This document shows, piece after piece, positions 29,859-39,636 of a stretch of 64,000 nt of DNA. Source of the DNA: Sporomusaceae bacterium. Its GTDB lineage: Bacteria; Bacillota; Negativicutes; Acidaminococcales; JAJUGR01. The position numbers and the translations under genes were made by a program. The stretch spans positions 1 through 64,000 of the forward strand of contig JAJUGR010000001.1 of assembly GCA_029265905.1 (NCBI GenBank), in the 5' to 3' direction. The number at the start of each line of letters is the position of its first letter. The stretch's first letter is position 1. The notes under the pieces are model-generated. The model saw only the letters and a program-made list of their open reading frames with translations, was not told the DNA's origin and ran no database searches.

Positions 29859-31073
29859 ATGACGCAGATAAAAAAAGTAGTGCTGGCTTACTCAGGTGGT
29901 CTCGATACTTCGGTTATTATCCCTTGGTTGAAGGAAAACTATGACGGCTGCGAAGTTATCGCCATGTGCGCCGATCTCGGCCAAGGCGACGAGCTCAACG
30001 TCGTGCATGACAAAGCGCTTGCCTCCGGAGCAAGCAAAGTGTATATCGAAGACCTGAAAAAGGAATTCGTTGAAGAGTTCATTTGGCCGTGCCTCCAGGC
30101 GGGCGCCGTATACGAGAAAAAATACCTCTTGGGTACTTCGTTCGCCCGGCCGCTGATCGCCAAACGCTTGGTTGAAATCGCCGAGCAAGAAGGCGCCGAC
30201 GCCATCGCCCACGGCGCAACCGGCAAAGGCAACGACCAGGTTCGTTTCGAACTGACGGTCAAAGCCTTGGCGCCGCACTTGAAGATTATCGCCCCGTGGC
30301 GTTTGTGGGACATCCGTTCCCGCGAAGACGCGATCGATTATGCGGAAAAACACAATGTCCCTGTGCCGGTTACGAAAAAACGCCCGTACAGCATGGACCG
30401 CAACATCTGGCACCTCAGCCATGAAGGCGCAGACCTGGAAAACCCTTGGAACGAACCGAAAAACGATCTGCTCATGATCGTTACGCCGCCCGAACAAGCG
30501 CCGGATACGCCGGAATACATTGAACTCGTGTTTGAGCAGGGCATTCCGGTCATGCTCAACGGCGAGAAGCTCGACGCGGTGGCGATGGTCGAGCAGCTCA
30601 ATGAAATCGGCGCCGAGCACGGCATCGGCGTCACCGACATGGTCGAAAACCGCCTGGTGGGCATGAAGTCCCGCGGCGTGTATGAAACGCCGGCCGGCAC
30701 GATCCTCCACTACGCGCACAACGAACTCGAAGCGTTGACCCTTGACCGCGCGACTTTGCAGTACAAGCAGCTTGTTTCGATCAAGTATGCCGAACTGGTC
30801 TATGACGGCATGTGGTATGCGCCGCTGCGCGAAGCGCTGGCTGCGTTTGTCAACGAAACGCAAAAAACCGTGAGCGGCACTGTCCGCCTGAAGCTCTTCA
30901 AAGGCAACGTGTCGAGCGCCGGCGCCAAGTCCCCGTATTCCTTGTACAGCGAAGAATTCGTCACCTTCGGCCGCGATGAAGTGTACAACCAAGCCGATGC
31001 CGAAGGCTTTATCAACCTGTTCGGGCTGCCGCTTAAAGTCCGGGCCTTGATGAAAAAGGAAAGAAACCTGTGA
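29859..31073 (+). CDS. argG: Argininosuccinate synthase
   Basis: ArgG condenses citrulline and aspartate with ATP. The 404-residue protein has the PP-loop [17 protein letters not shown], then [15 protein letters not shown] and [18 protein letters not shown], all typical of the family. The ATG follows AAGGGGGAG. Its TGA overlaps the argH GTG. Codon use is strongly biased, as in a highly expressed gene. Confidence 0.97.
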   Translation: MTQIKKVVLAYSGGLDTSVIIPWLKENYDGCEVIAMCADLGQGDELNVVHDKALASGASKVYIEDLKKEFVEEFIWPCLQAGAVYEKKYLLGTSFARPLIAKRLVEIAEQEGADAIAHGATGKGNDQVRFELTVKALAPHLKIIAPWRLWDIRSREDAIDYAEKHNVPVPVTKKRPYSMDRNIWHLSHEGADLENPWNEPKNDLLMIVTPPEQAPDTPEYIELVFEQGIPVMLNGEKLDAVAMVEQLNEIGAEHGIGVTDMVENRLVGMKSRGVYETPAGTILHYAHNELEALTLDRATLQYKQLVSIKYAELVYDGMWYAPLREALAAFVNETQKTVSGTVRLKLFKGNVSSAGAKSPYSLYSEEFVTFGRDEVYNQADAEGFINLFGLPLKVRALMKKERNL

Positions 31074-32500
31074 GCAGCAAACTGTGGGGCGGCCGTTTCA
31101 CCAAAACGACCGACCAGCTGGTGGAGGCGTTCAACGCCTCCATTCAGTTTGACCAGCGCCTCTACCGCGAGGACATCCGCGGCAGCATGGCGCATGCCAG
31201 AATGCTGGCCAAAGTGGGCATTTTGACGCAGGAAGAAGCGGCTTCCATCGTTGAAGGCCTGGCGGCGATTCGGGCGGACATCGATGCCGGCGAATTTGAG
31301 TTTTCCGTCGCCCTGGAAGATATCCACATGAACATTGAAAAGCGCCTGACCGACCGGATCGGCGCGGCCGGCGCCAAGCTGCACACGGCGCGGAGCCGCA
31401 ACGACCAGGTTTCCCTCGACATGCACCTGTACATGCGCCGGGAAGTGGGCGAAATCGCCGCCCTGCTGCAGGAGCTGCTGCAAGCCCTGGTTGACGTGGC
31501 CGAGCAGAACGCCGACGTCATCTTGCCGGGCTACACGCATTTGCAGCGGGCGCAGCCGGTTACGCTGGCGCACCATTTGCTGACGTATTGCCAAATGCTC
31601 GCCCGCGATTTCCGCCGCCTGGAGAACGTGTGGGTGGGAGCGGACATTATGCCGCTCGGCGCCGGCGCGCTGGCGGGCACAACCTTTCCCATCGACCGGC
31701 AGCATGTGGCGGACGAGCTGAAGTTTGGCGCCGTTTATGACAACAGCATGGACGCGGTCAGCGACCGCGACTACCTGCTGGACTTCTTGTCCTTTGCTTC
31801 GGTGTTGATGATGCATTTGAGCCGCCTGTCGGAGGAGATCATTTTGTGGTCTTCGGCCGAATTCGGCTTTATTGAGCTCGATGACGCTTATTCCACCGGT
31901 TCGAGCATGATGCCGCAGAAAAAGAACCCGGACGTGGCGGAACTGGTGCGCGGCAAAACCGGCCGCGTTTACGGCCACTTGATGGGCCTCTTGACGACGG
32001 CCAAGGGCTTGCCGCTGACCTACAACAAGGATCTGCAGGAAGACAAAGAGGGCGTGTTTGACGCGATTGACACGGTCAAGGTTTCGCTGTCCGTGTACCG
32101 CGGCATGCTGACGACGATGCGCGTGCGCCGCGACCGCATGCTGCAGGCGGCCTCGGGCGATTTTGCCAATGCCACCGACCTGGCCGATTACCTGGTGAAG
32201 AAAGGCTTGCCTTTCCGCCAGGCGCACGAAGTGGTCGGCAAGGCCGTCCGCCACGCCATTGAGACGAAGCGGCTGCTGGCGGAGATCCCGCTGAATGAGT
32301 ACCGCGTCTTGTCGCCGCTGTTTGAAGAAGATTTGCTGAACGCGATTACCATTGACGAGTGCGTCAACGCGCGCCGTTCCCTCGGCGGCACGGCGCCGCA
32401 GGAAGCGACGCGGCAAATTGCTGTGCTTCGGACGCTGCTTGCCGCACAGGCGGAGAAAATTGCCGTCTATGCGGAAAAAAACCAGGTGTTAGCGGAATAA
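31070..32500 (+). CDS. argH: Argininosuccinate lyase
   Basis: ArgH splits argininosuccinate into arginine and fumarate. The 476-residue product has [20 protein letters not shown] at the N-terminus and the fumarase-superfamily signature [16 protein letters not shown] carrying the catalytic Ser loop. It overlaps argG by 4 nt (GTGA) and ends the arginine operon, followed by a terminator hairpin. Confidence 0.97.
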   Translation: MSSKLWGGRFTKTTDQLVEAFNASIQFDQRLYREDIRGSMAHARMLAKVGILTQEEAASIVEGLAAIRADIDAGEFEFSVALEDIHMNIEKRLTDRIGAAGAKLHTARSRNDQVSLDMHLYMRREVGEIAALLQELLQALVDVAEQNADVILPGYTHLQRAQPVTLAHHLLTYCQMLARDFRRLENVWVGADIMPLGAGALAGTTFPIDRQHVADELKFGAVYDNSMDAVSDRDYLLDFLSFASVLMMHLSRLSEEIILWSSAEFGFIELDDAYSTGSSMMPQKKNPDVAELVRGKTGRVYGHLMGLLTTAKGLPLTYNKDLQEDKEGVFDAIDTVKVSLSVYRGMLTTMRVRRDRMLQAASGDFANATDLADYLVKKGLPFRQAHEVVGKAVRHAIETKRLLAEIPLNEYRVLSPLFEEDLLNAITIDECVNARRSLGGTAPQEATRQIAVLRTLLAAQAEKIAVYAEKNQVLAE

Positions 32501-32516
32501 TCTGGGTGATTTGTTG

Positions 32517-32549
32517 GCTCCCCGTCATTGTCAGGCGGGGGGCTATTTT
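32517..32549 (+). terminator. Intrinsic terminator of the arginine operon
   Basis: GCTCCCCG (32517-32524) pairs with CGGGGGGC (32536-32543) with one T-G pair, followed by TATTTT. The -35 box of the next promoter lies in its loop. Confidence 0.75.
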
Positions 32550-32556
32550 GTATAAT
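32528..32556 (+). promoter_or_regulatory. Promoter of the cdaA-ybbR-glmM unit
   Basis: TTGTCA (32528-32533), a 17-nt spacer and a perfect TATAAT (32551-32556), preceded by TG, form a strong sigma-A-type promoter. It overlaps the argH terminator. About 90 nt of untranslated leader with no gene separate it from cdaA. Confidence 0.75.
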
Positions 32557-32646
32557 TGTAGGAAGAGGGAAAATAGGCTTCAACGGTGAAGCACTTGGAA
32601 GCGCATGTCAGCCAGTTTTGGCGAACGGCGGATGGGGTGAGCAAGC

Positions 32647-33462
32647 GTGCCGCAATTGCAGGGCATTTTGGCGACGATTAGCCTGCTGGATCTATTGGAT
32701 GTTGCTATCGTAGCCTACGTTTTATATCGCATGTACTATATGATCAAGGACACGCGGGCTGTGGCGCTGCTGAAGGGCCTGTTTGTGTTGTTGATTGCTA
32801 CGGGTGCAAGCCGGTTGCTGGAACTGAACGTCATTTACTGGTTGCTGCAAAAGACCATGACGGTAGTGCTGGTTGCTTTGCCGGTCGTGTTCCAGCCGGA
32901 ACTGCGCCGCGCTTTAGAGCAGCTCGGCCGCGGCAATTTGTTCCGCAAGTCGGCGCTGGACGCGGAAGTGATGGAAGCGGTGGTGGACGAGCTGGTGGAA
33001 GCGACGCTCACTATGTCGCGCAATAAGATCGGCGCGCTGATTGTCATCGAGCAAGAGACTGGCCTCAGCGACTATCTGGAGACCGGTGTTAAGGTCGACG
33101 GCCTGGTTTCGAGCGAGTTTTTGATTAACATCTTCATTCCCAATACGCCGATGCATGATGGGGCCGTTGTCATACGCGGCAACCGCGTTATGGCGGCGGC
33201 TTGCCTTTTGCCGCTCACGGAGGACCGGTCGCTCAGCAAGGAGCTGGGTACGCGCCATCGGGCCGCGATCGGCTTGACGGAGCAGACGGATGCGCTGGTC
33301 ATTGTCGTAAGTGAGGAGACGGGAACGATCTCCCTGGCCAAAGAGGGCGCATTGAAGCGCCACTTGGATGGACCAGGGTTGAAGCAGGCTCTGCGGCCGT
33401 TTATGATTCCCACCACGCAGACTCTGGGCGAGAAGCTCAAGAACTGGAGGATGCCGTCATGA
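32647..33462 (+). CDS. cdaA: Diadenylate cyclase CdaA
   Basis: CdaA makes c-di-AMP from two ATP. The 271-residue product has three predicted N-terminal membrane helices (about residues 10-80), then the DAC domain with the metal-binding MHDGAVVI and the ATP-binding GTRHRAAIGLTE motifs intact. c-di-AMP controls potassium transport and cell-wall stress in Firmicutes. The GTG at 32647 is the apparent start. It overlaps ybbR by 4 nt, the regulator gene usually beside it. Confidence 0.96.
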   Translation: MPQLQGILATISLLDLLDVAIVAYVLYRMYYMIKDTRAVALLKGLFVLLIATGASRLLELNVIYWLLQKTMTVVLVALPVVFQPELRRALEQLGRGNLFRKSALDAEVMEAVVDELVEATLTMSRNKIGALIVIEQETGLSDYLETGVKVDGLVSSEFLINIFIPNTPMHDGAVVIRGNRVMAAACLLPLTEDRSLSKELGTRHRAAIGLTEQTDALVIVVSEETGTISLAKEGALKRHLDGPGLKQALRPFMIPTTQTLGEKLKNWRMPS

Positions 33463-34388
33463 AGAGGTTTTTGAATGGCAACATGGCGGCCAAAGTTTTG
33501 TCGGTGGTGGCGGCATGCTTGCTGTGGCTTTTCGTTATGAATGAGCAAAATCCGCTCTCCGAAATGAGCTATACGGTGCCGCTCGAGCAGCGCAACCTGT
33601 CCGGCAGTTTGCTTGTGTTTAACGCGCCCGATACAGTGCGCGTCAGGGTCAAGGGGCCGCGCTCGGTGATTGCCGGCGTGCTGGCCAAGGACATCAAGGC
33701 GTATATTGATCTAAAGGGCGTGGGCGAAGGACGCTATGCGATCAAGGTCCATGCGCAGGCGCCGCTGCCGGTGGAAGTGGTGGAGATTAATCCTGATCAA
33801 GTCATGCTGCGGACTGACACTTACTTAGAGCGCGCCTTTCCTGTCGAGCTGCAGTTTATCGGCGACGCCTCGGCCGGCGTGACGGTCGGCAAGACGCTTG
33901 TGGTTCCGGACCGGGTGAAAATCAGCGGGCCGGGCGGCAACGTTTCCACGGTCGTGAAGGTTGTGGCGCGCATAAACCTGCAAAGCAAGGACAAGGACTT
34001 CATGGAGGAAGCGCGCCTAATTGCACTGGGCCCGGATGGCGGGGAAGTGGAAAATATTACAATCCAGCCCGGCAAGGCCAACGTGACGGCCCAGCTCTTC
34101 AAGCAGCTGGCGCGAGCGAGCCTGCCGGTGAAGGCGACGACAAGCGGACTCCTGCCGGCGGGGCTGCAAATTGCGGGCATGACGTCTGTGCCGGACAAGG
34201 TGGAGATGACGGCGGTGCCTGATGTATTGGCCAAAATCAACCATGTCGCGACCGAACCGATTGCCCTGGAAACGTTGCTGGAGGGCGACAACGAGCGGGA
34301 CGTCCTGCTGGTGATGCCGCAGGGCGCGACCTCGTCCGTGGAACGGATCCGGGTCAAAATCCAGGTGAAGAAAATAAATCAGCCGTAG
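33459..34388 (+). CDS. cdaR: YbbR-domain protein, CdaA regulator (CdaR)
   Basis: The 309-residue protein has one N-terminal membrane span (about 10-30, LSVVAACLLWLFVMNEQNP) and several extracytoplasmic YbbR repeats, recognisable by repeated VRVRVKGP/VKISGPGG-like strands. In Firmicutes this protein binds CdaA and modulates c-di-AMP output. Its ATG overlaps the cdaA stop. Fine function is inferred from family and neighbours. Confidence 0.92.
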   Translation: MKRFLNGNMAAKVLSVVAACLLWLFVMNEQNPLSEMSYTVPLEQRNLSGSLLVFNAPDTVRVRVKGPRSVIAGVLAKDIKAYIDLKGVGEGRYAIKVHAQAPLPVEVVEINPDQVMLRTDTYLERAFPVELQFIGDASAGVTVGKTLVVPDRVKISGPGGNVSTVVKVVARINLQSKDKDFMEEARLIALGPDGGEVENITIQPGKANVTAQLFKQLARASLPVKATTSGLLPAGLQIAGMTSVPDKVEMTAVPDVLAKINHVATEPIALETLLEGDNERDVLLVMPQGATSSVERIRVKIQVKKINQP

Positions 34389-34401
34389 AGGAGAAACCAA
34401 C

Positions 34402-36009
34402 TTGCTGAAGATCCAAAATTTTCGCGTGGCGCTGGAAGAGGAACGTTCGCTTCCGGCGCTGGTGGCAAAGCAATACCGTTTGCCCCTTTCTGCAGTGAAG
34501 CAGGTGCGCGTGTTGCGACAGGCGGTGGATGCCCGGCGGCGTCCCCGCATTTCTTTTGTATATACGCTGGCGGTTGAGTTGCACGAGGAAGCCAGGTTCG
34601 CCGACCGCCTGGCGGCGGCCGGCAATGCCGAGCGGCTGGAGGAGACAAAACTGCCCAAGCCGGTGCCGGGCGCTCTTTTGCTGGCGCATCCGCCCGTCGT
34701 GGTCGGCCTGGGTCCGGCGGGCCTCCTGGCTGCCCTGACGCTGGCGGAAAACGGGTATCGCCCGATCGTGCTGGAGCGCGGGCGGCCGGTCGATGACAGG
34801 ACGCGCGACGTGGCGGCGTTTTGGGCGACCGGGGAGCTGAACCCTTCCTCGAACGTGCAGTTTGGCGAGGGCGGGGCCGGCACTTTTTCCGACGGGAAGC
34901 TGACGACGCGGGTCAACGATCCGGTCATGGACAGCATTTTGGCGACTTTTGCGGCGCATGGCGCGCCGGAAGAGATTTGCTACATGCACAAGCCGCACGT
35001 GGGCACCGACAAGCTGCGGCTGGTGGTGAAAAACCTGCGCAACCGCATTATCGCGCTGGGCGGGCGGGTGCTGTTTGAAACGACGCTGGCAAGCCTGGCT
35101 GCGAAGGACGGCCGGCTGACGGGCGTCATTTTGTCGGACGGGCAAACCCTGCCCTGCGAGGCGCTGATTCTGGCGACGGGCCATAGCGCCCGCGACGTGT
35201 ATGCGTCGCTGGCCGCGCAGCAGATCGCCATGATGCCGAAAAGCTTTGCCGTGGGCGTGCGCATCGAGCATCCGCAGGACTTGATTGACCGGGCCCAGTA
35301 CGGCGCGGCGGCCGGGCATCCGAAGCTGAAGGCGGCGGACTACGCGCTCGTTCATCATGAGCGGTCCACCGGCCGGACGGCTTACTCTTTTTGCATGTGT
35401 CCGGGCGGCGCCGTCATGGGCGCGGCGTCCGAGCCGGGCGGCGTGGTGGTCAACGGCATGAGCCTCTTTGCCCGCGACTCCGGCGTTGCCAACAGCGCGC
35501 TGGTGGTCAACGTCGATCCGGCCGATTGCGGACCCGGCTTATTGGACGGGCTGGCTTTTCAGCGGCGGTTGGAAGCCGCCGCCTTTCAGGCGGCGGGCGC
35601 GAACTACGCTGCACCGGCGCAGAATGTCGGCAGCTTTTGCCGCAAAGCCGCGCCGTCCGTCAACTCGCTGGCGCCCGCCAGCTATCGCCCCGGGATTGCG
35701 GCGGTGGCGCTGGACACGGTGCTGCCCGCGTTCGTTACGGAAACGCTGGCAGCGGCCATGCCCGCGTTTGGACGGAAAATTCGCGGCTTTGACGATCCGC
35801 TGGCCCTGATGACGGGGGTTGAGACGCGCACCTCCGCTCCGCTCAGGATTATCCGCGAGGAGACGACGCGCATGTCGCCGTCCCTGGTCGGACTTTATCC
35901 GGCGGGCGAAGGCGCCGGTTATGCGGGCGGCATCATGAGCGCCGCCTGCGACGGCTACCACACGGCCTGCGCCGTGATCGCGCGTTTTGCCCCGCCGAAG
36001 ATTGGTTGA
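34402..36009 (+). CDS. FAD-dependent oxidoreductase of unknown substrate (COG2509-like)
   Basis: The 535-residue protein has an N-terminal domain of about 90 residues, then a Rossmann FAD site PPVVVGLGPAGLLAALTLAE with VLERGRPVDDRT, the stretch NVQFGEGGAGTFSDGKLTTR and a C-terminal FAD contact LYPAGEGAGYAGGIMSAA. These place it among uncharacterised FAD dehydrogenases often found in the Firmicute ybbR-glmM interval. The start is a TTG at 34402 after GAGGAGAAACC. Its role in cell-wall or c-di-AMP metabolism is unknown. Confidence 0.85.
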   Translation: MLKIQNFRVALEEERSLPALVAKQYRLPLSAVKQVRVLRQAVDARRRPRISFVYTLAVELHEEARFADRLAAAGNAERLEETKLPKPVPGALLLAHPPVVVGLGPAGLLAALTLAENGYRPIVLERGRPVDDRTRDVAAFWATGELNPSSNVQFGEGGAGTFSDGKLTTRVNDPVMDSILATFAAHGAPEEICYMHKPHVGTDKLRLVVKNLRNRIIALGGRVLFETTLASLAAKDGRLTGVILSDGQTLPCEALILATGHSARDVYASLAAQQIAMMPKSFAVGVRIEHPQDLIDRAQYGAAAGHPKLKAADYALVHHERSTGRTAYSFCMCPGGAVMGAASEPGGVVVNGMSLFARDSGVANSALVVNVDPADCGPGLLDGLAFQRRLEAAAFQAAGANYAAPAQNVGSFCRKAAPSVNSLAPASYRPGIAAVALDTVLPAFVTETLAAAMPAFGRKIRGFDDPLALMTGVETRTSAPLRIIREETTRMSPSLVGLYPAGEGAGYAGGIMSAACDGYHTACAVIARFAPPKIG

Positions 36010-36030
36010 GGAAAGAGGAGGACCGAAAAG

Positions 36031-37380
36031 ATGAGTCGTTTATTTGGCACTGATGGCGTGCGCGGCATGGCCAACACGGAATTGACGCCGGAGCTGGCGT
36101 TTCGTTTAGGCAAGGCTGCGGCGATGTGGTTTAAACAGGAGGATCATCACCAGCCGGAAATTTTGATCGGGCGCGATACGCGCCTGTCCGGGCAAATGCT
36201 GGAAGCTGCGCTGGCGGCCGGCATCTGCTCGGCCGGCGGCAATGCCGTGTTGGCGGGCGTGCTGCCGACGCCGGCGATCGCCTATTTGACCTCCAACAAC
36301 GCTTTTGACGCCGGGGTGGTGATCTCCGCCTCCCATAACCCGTTTGGCGACAACGGGATCAAGTTTTTCGCCCATGACGGCCGCAAGCTGCCGGATGCCG
36401 TGGAGGATGAGATGGCCGCTTTGGCGCTGGCCGACGACGACGTGAGCGCCAGGCCTTCCGGCGCGGCCGTGGGCCGCATTCGCCGGGTTGATGACAGCCT
36501 GCTGACCAGCTACGTCGAGCATGTCGTTGCGGCGACCGGCACCAGCCTGTCGGGTTTGAAGGTCGTCCTCGACTGCGCCAACGGCGCGGCCTATGAGACA
36601 GCGCCGGCCGTTCTGCGTCTTTTAGGCGCCAACGTCACGGTGCTGTTCAATGAGCCGGACGGGATCAACATCAATGCCGGCTGCGGCTCGACGCATTTGG
36701 AAAAACTCCAGGCAGCCGTCGTGGCGCAGGGCGCTGACGTCGGCGTGGCGCATGACGGCGACGCGGACCGCTGCCTCTTGGTCGATAGCAAGGGTCAGGT
36801 TGTGGACGGCGACAAGATCATGGCAATTTGCGCCAGCGAGTTGAAGCAAGCCGGCAAGCTGGCTGACGATACGCTGGTGGTGACCGTGATGAGCAATCTT
36901 GGCCTGCATGTGGCGATGCGCGAGTTGGGCATTCGCTGCGAGGTGACGGGGGTCGGCGACCGCTATGTGCTGGAAGCGATGCAGAAAAACGGCTATGTGC
37001 TGGGCGGCGAGCAATCGGGGCACGTGGTGTTTTCCGACTTTGCTACGACCGGCGACGGCCTGATCACGGCCACGCAGGTTCTGGCGGCGATGCAGCGGAG
37101 CAACCGCACGCTGGCCGACCTGGCCTCGATCATGCAGACCTTCCCGCAGGTGCTGGTGAACGTGCGTGTCAAGAGCAAGGCCGGCTGGGAAACGAATCCC
37201 GCCATTCGCGCGGCAATCGACGCGGCAGAGGCCAAGCTGGGCGACAAGGGGCGCGTGCTTGTCCGTCCGTCCGGCACGGAACCGCTGATTCGCGTGATGG
37301 CGGAGGGGCCGGACCAAGGGGAACTGGATGCCTTGGCGGCGTCCGTCGCCGAAGTCATTGCCCGCGAGCAGGGCATTTGA
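36031..37380 (+). CDS. glmM: Phosphoglucosamine mutase
   Basis: GlmM converts glucosamine-6-P to glucosamine-1-P for UDP-GlcNAc synthesis. The 449-residue product starts MSRLFGTDGVRGMANTELTP and has the phospho-Ser loop ISASHNPFGDNG (Ser101), the Mg-binding DGDADRCLLVD and the substrate loop RPSGTEPLIRVMAEG. The ATG follows AAAGAGGAGG. GlmM is known to interact with CdaA in Firmicutes, which fits the shared operon. Confidence 0.97.
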   Translation: MSRLFGTDGVRGMANTELTPELAFRLGKAAAMWFKQEDHHQPEILIGRDTRLSGQMLEAALAAGICSAGGNAVLAGVLPTPAIAYLTSNNAFDAGVVISASHNPFGDNGIKFFAHDGRKLPDAVEDEMAALALADDDVSARPSGAAVGRIRRVDDSLLTSYVEHVVAATGTSLSGLKVVLDCANGAAYETAPAVLRLLGANVTVLFNEPDGININAGCGSTHLEKLQAAVVAQGADVGVAHDGDADRCLLVDSKGQVVDGDKIMAICASELKQAGKLADDTLVVTVMSNLGLHVAMRELGIRCEVTGVGDRYVLEAMQKNGYVLGGEQSGHVVFSDFATTGDGLITATQVLAAMQRSNRTLADLASIMQTFPQVLVNVRVKSKAGWETNPAIRAAIDAAEAKLGDKGRVLVRPSGTEPLIRVMAEGPDQGELDALAASVAEVIAREQGI

Positions 37381-37414
37381 CCGATCGGTCCAACCTGTAG
37401 TAAGATAAGTGAGA

Positions 37415-37457
37415 GTTTGTCCGCCTGGTATGGCCGGGCGGACAAACCGCTTTTTTG
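37415..37457 (+). terminator. Strong intrinsic terminator after glmM
   Basis: GTTTGTCCGCC (37415-37425) pairs perfectly with GGCGGACAAAC (37437-37447), 11 bp, followed by CGCTTTTTTG. It separates glmM from the glmS ribozyme leader. Confidence 0.92.
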
Positions 37458-37504
37458 TTGGAGGGGGTGGGAATGAGAGGTGCGGAGCAAGCCATTGTTG
37501 CCTT

Positions 37505-37650
37505 CTGAGCGCTGGGGCTCGCAAATGGCGAGCTGACGAGGAAGAGGTTGTCGAATTGATCAGCGGATGCCTCTCGGTTGCCTGCAACCGCAAACAGCTT
37601 ACAAAACTGCCCGGCGACGGGCGGGACAAAATGGCTGCGGCAGGGGAAAT
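37505..37650 (+). ncRNA. glmS ribozyme: glmS self-cleaving ribozyme/riboswitch
   Basis: This leader of glmS fits the glmS ribozyme. The cleavage site would be A508/G509 in GAGCGCTGGGGCTC. P1 is GCTCGC (517-522) with GCGAGC (528-533). The core GACGAGGAAGAGG follows, with GTCGAATTGATCAGCGG, and P2 closes AGAGG with CCTCT. P3 is CGGTTG (575-580) with CAACCG (585-590). ACAAAACTG and GGACAAAATGGCTG form the distal P4 part around a CCCG/CGGG stem. GlcN6P-activated self-cleavage lowers glmS expression in known cases. Confidence 0.92.
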
Positions 37651-37679
37651 TTTAAAAACGAGATCGGAGGATCTTTTAT

Positions 37680-39509
37680 ATGTGTGGCATTGTTGGTTAT
37701 ATTGGCGATCAAGAGGCGGCCGGGTTTTTGCTGGACGGCCTGGAGAAATTGGAATACCGCGGCTATGATTCCGCGGGCATTGCCGTATTTAACGGCACGA
37801 ATATCCGCGTGGAAAAATGCGTCGGCCGTTTGGAGGAACTGAAGCAAAAAATCGCCCATGATATGCCGGGCGGGGCGATGGGCATCGGCCATACCCGCTG
37901 GGCGACGCATGGCCGTCCGTCCGACCGGAACAGCCACCCGCATGCCGACGAGAGCGGCAATTTCGTGGTGGTGCATAACGGCATCATTGAAAACTACCTG
38001 CGCTTAAAGGAAGAACTGATCGACAAAGGCCACCATTTCGCGTCGGAAACGGACACGGAAGTCGTGGCGCATCTGATGGCGGAGCACTATAATGGCGACT
38101 TTGAGGCCACGGTCAAAAAAGTCCTGTCGATTATTTCCGGCTCCTATTCGCTTGTCTTCATGTGCGCCCACGAGCCGGACAAGCTCATTTGCACCAAGCA
38201 GGACAATCCGCTCGTTATCGGCTTGGGCGAAGGCGAGAATTTCATCGCCTCCGACATCCCGGCGATCATTAACCACACGCGCAAAACCTACATCTTGAGC
38301 GACGGCGAGCTGGCCATCGTCAAAAAGGACTCCGTGTGGGTGCAAAACCGCGACGGCGTGCCGATCTCGAAAAAAGTTTTTGAAGTGCATTGGGATGCGG
38401 AAGCGGCTGAAAAAGGCGGCTTTGACCACTTCATGATCAAGGAAATCAACGAGCAGCCGCGCGCGGTGCGCGACACGATGACCGGACGGGTGGCGAAAGA
38501 CGAAACCGGCATCGTATTTGAAGAACTGAACTGGACTGCCGACGAAATGAGCGCGATCAACAAAATTTTCATCGTCGCTTGCGGCACCGCTTACCATGCC
38601 GGCGTGGTCGGCAAATACTACCTGGAGCAACTGGCCCGCATTCCGGTGGAAGTGGACATTGCCTCCGAGTTCCGCTACCGCTCCCCGCTGGTGGACGAAA
38701 ACACCTTGGCGATCGTGATCAGCCAATCGGGCGAAACGAGCGATACGCTGGCGGCGCTCAAAGAAGCCAAGCGCCTTGGCGCCAGAACCCTGGCCGTGAC
38801 GAATGTTGTCGGCTCCTCGATCGCGCGCGAGGCTGACCAGGTGGTCTATACCTATGCTGGTCCGGAAATTGCCGTCGCTTCGACAAAAGCCTACACGACC
38901 CAGCTTGTCACGATGCTGATGCTGGCCATCTATGTGGGCGAGCTCAGAGGCGCGCTGCCGGCCGAACGGGCGCAGGAATTGTGCCGCGGCTTGCACCGCC
39001 TGCCGGAGCAGATCGAAGACATGCTCTCGGACATGGATTCGGTGAAGACGTTTGCCCAAAAGTACGGCTACAGCGAAGACGTGTTCTTCATCGGCCGCTC
39101 GCTTGATTATGCCGTGGCCTTGGAAGGCTCGCTCAAATTGAAAGAGATTTCCTACATCCATGCCGAAGCCTATGCCGCCGGCGAATTGAAGCATGGCACG
39201 CTCGCCCTGATCACGGAAGGCGTGCCGGTCATCGCGCTGGCCACCCAGTACGACGTGTACGAAAAGACCTTGAGCAACATCAAGGAAGTCAAGGCCCGCG
39301 ACGCTGTGGTCATCGGTCTTGCCTTGACCGGCGACGAAAGCATCGCCAAATACGTTGACCATGTCATCTTCATTCCCGCGACGGACAAGTACCTGGCCCC
39401 GATCCTGGCGGTTGTGCCGCTTCAACTGTTGGCCTACTACGCCGCCACGACCCGCGGCTGCGACGTCGATAAGCCGCGCAACCTGGCGAAAAGCGTCACG
39501 GTGGAATAA
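37680..39509 (+). CDS. glmS: Glutamine-fructose-6-phosphate aminotransferase (isomerizing)
   Basis: GlmS makes glucosamine-6-P from fructose-6-P and glutamine. The 609-residue protein starts MCGIVGYIGD, giving the N-terminal Cys nucleophile of the glutaminase domain, with GHTRWATHGRPSDRNSHPHA. Two SIS domains follow (ACGTAYHAGVVGKYYLEQLA, SQSGETSDTLAALKEAK), and the C-terminus ends KPRNLAKSVTVE as usual. GGAGG precedes the ATG. It is the target of the ribozyme upstream and the metabolic partner of glmM. Confidence 0.98.
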   Translation: MCGIVGYIGDQEAAGFLLDGLEKLEYRGYDSAGIAVFNGTNIRVEKCVGRLEELKQKIAHDMPGGAMGIGHTRWATHGRPSDRNSHPHADESGNFVVVHNGIIENYLRLKEELIDKGHHFASETDTEVVAHLMAEHYNGDFEATVKKVLSIISGSYSLVFMCAHEPDKLICTKQDNPLVIGLGEGENFIASDIPAIINHTRKTYILSDGELAIVKKDSVWVQNRDGVPISKKVFEVHWDAEAAEKGGFDHFMIKEINEQPRAVRDTMTGRVAKDETGIVFEELNWTADEMSAINKIFIVACGTAYHAGVVGKYYLEQLARIPVEVDIASEFRYRSPLVDENTLAIVISQSGETSDTLAALKEAKRLGARTLAVTNVVGSSIAREADQVVYTYAGPEIAVASTKAYTTQLVTMLMLAIYVGELRGALPAERAQELCRGLHRLPEQIEDMLSDMDSVKTFAQKYGYSEDVFFIGRSLDYAVALEGSLKLKEISYIHAEAYAAGELKHGTLALITEGVPVIALATQYDVYEKTLSNIKEVKARDAVVIGLALTGDESIAKYVDHVIFIPATDKYLAPILAVVPLQLLAYYAATTRGCDVDKPRNLAKSVTVE

Positions 39510-39529
39510 AAAGCCGGTCGGCTATAGAG

Positions 39530-39580
39530 AAAGAGGGTGCCTCAAAAAGGTTTCAAAAACCTATTTTAGGCACCCTCTTT
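39530..39580 (+). terminator. Long hairpin after glmS, probable terminator
   Basis: AAAGAGGGTGCCT (39530-39542) pairs perfectly over 13 bp with AGGCACCCTCTTT (39568-39580). The loop holds a further AGGTTT/AAACCT stem. There is little T-run beyond the stem, so termination may depend on the A/T-rich stem base. Confidence 0.65.
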
Positions 39581-39636
39581 CCATGTTGCATCTGGTATGA
39601 TAAAGGTAAGGAAATAAGCGACGAGGGGGCGAGCGT

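Noticed and set aside
30800-32416. 538-codon minus-strand frame
   Set aside because: It is antisense to argG/argH, whose catalytic motifs are complete; long antisense frames are expected in GC-rich, codon-biased genes.
32561-32646. Third copy of the 49503/52000 repeat before cdaA
   Set aside because: Only ATAGGCTTCA and a short GGCGAACGGCG segment match; the pairing blocks are absent, so it is most likely chance.
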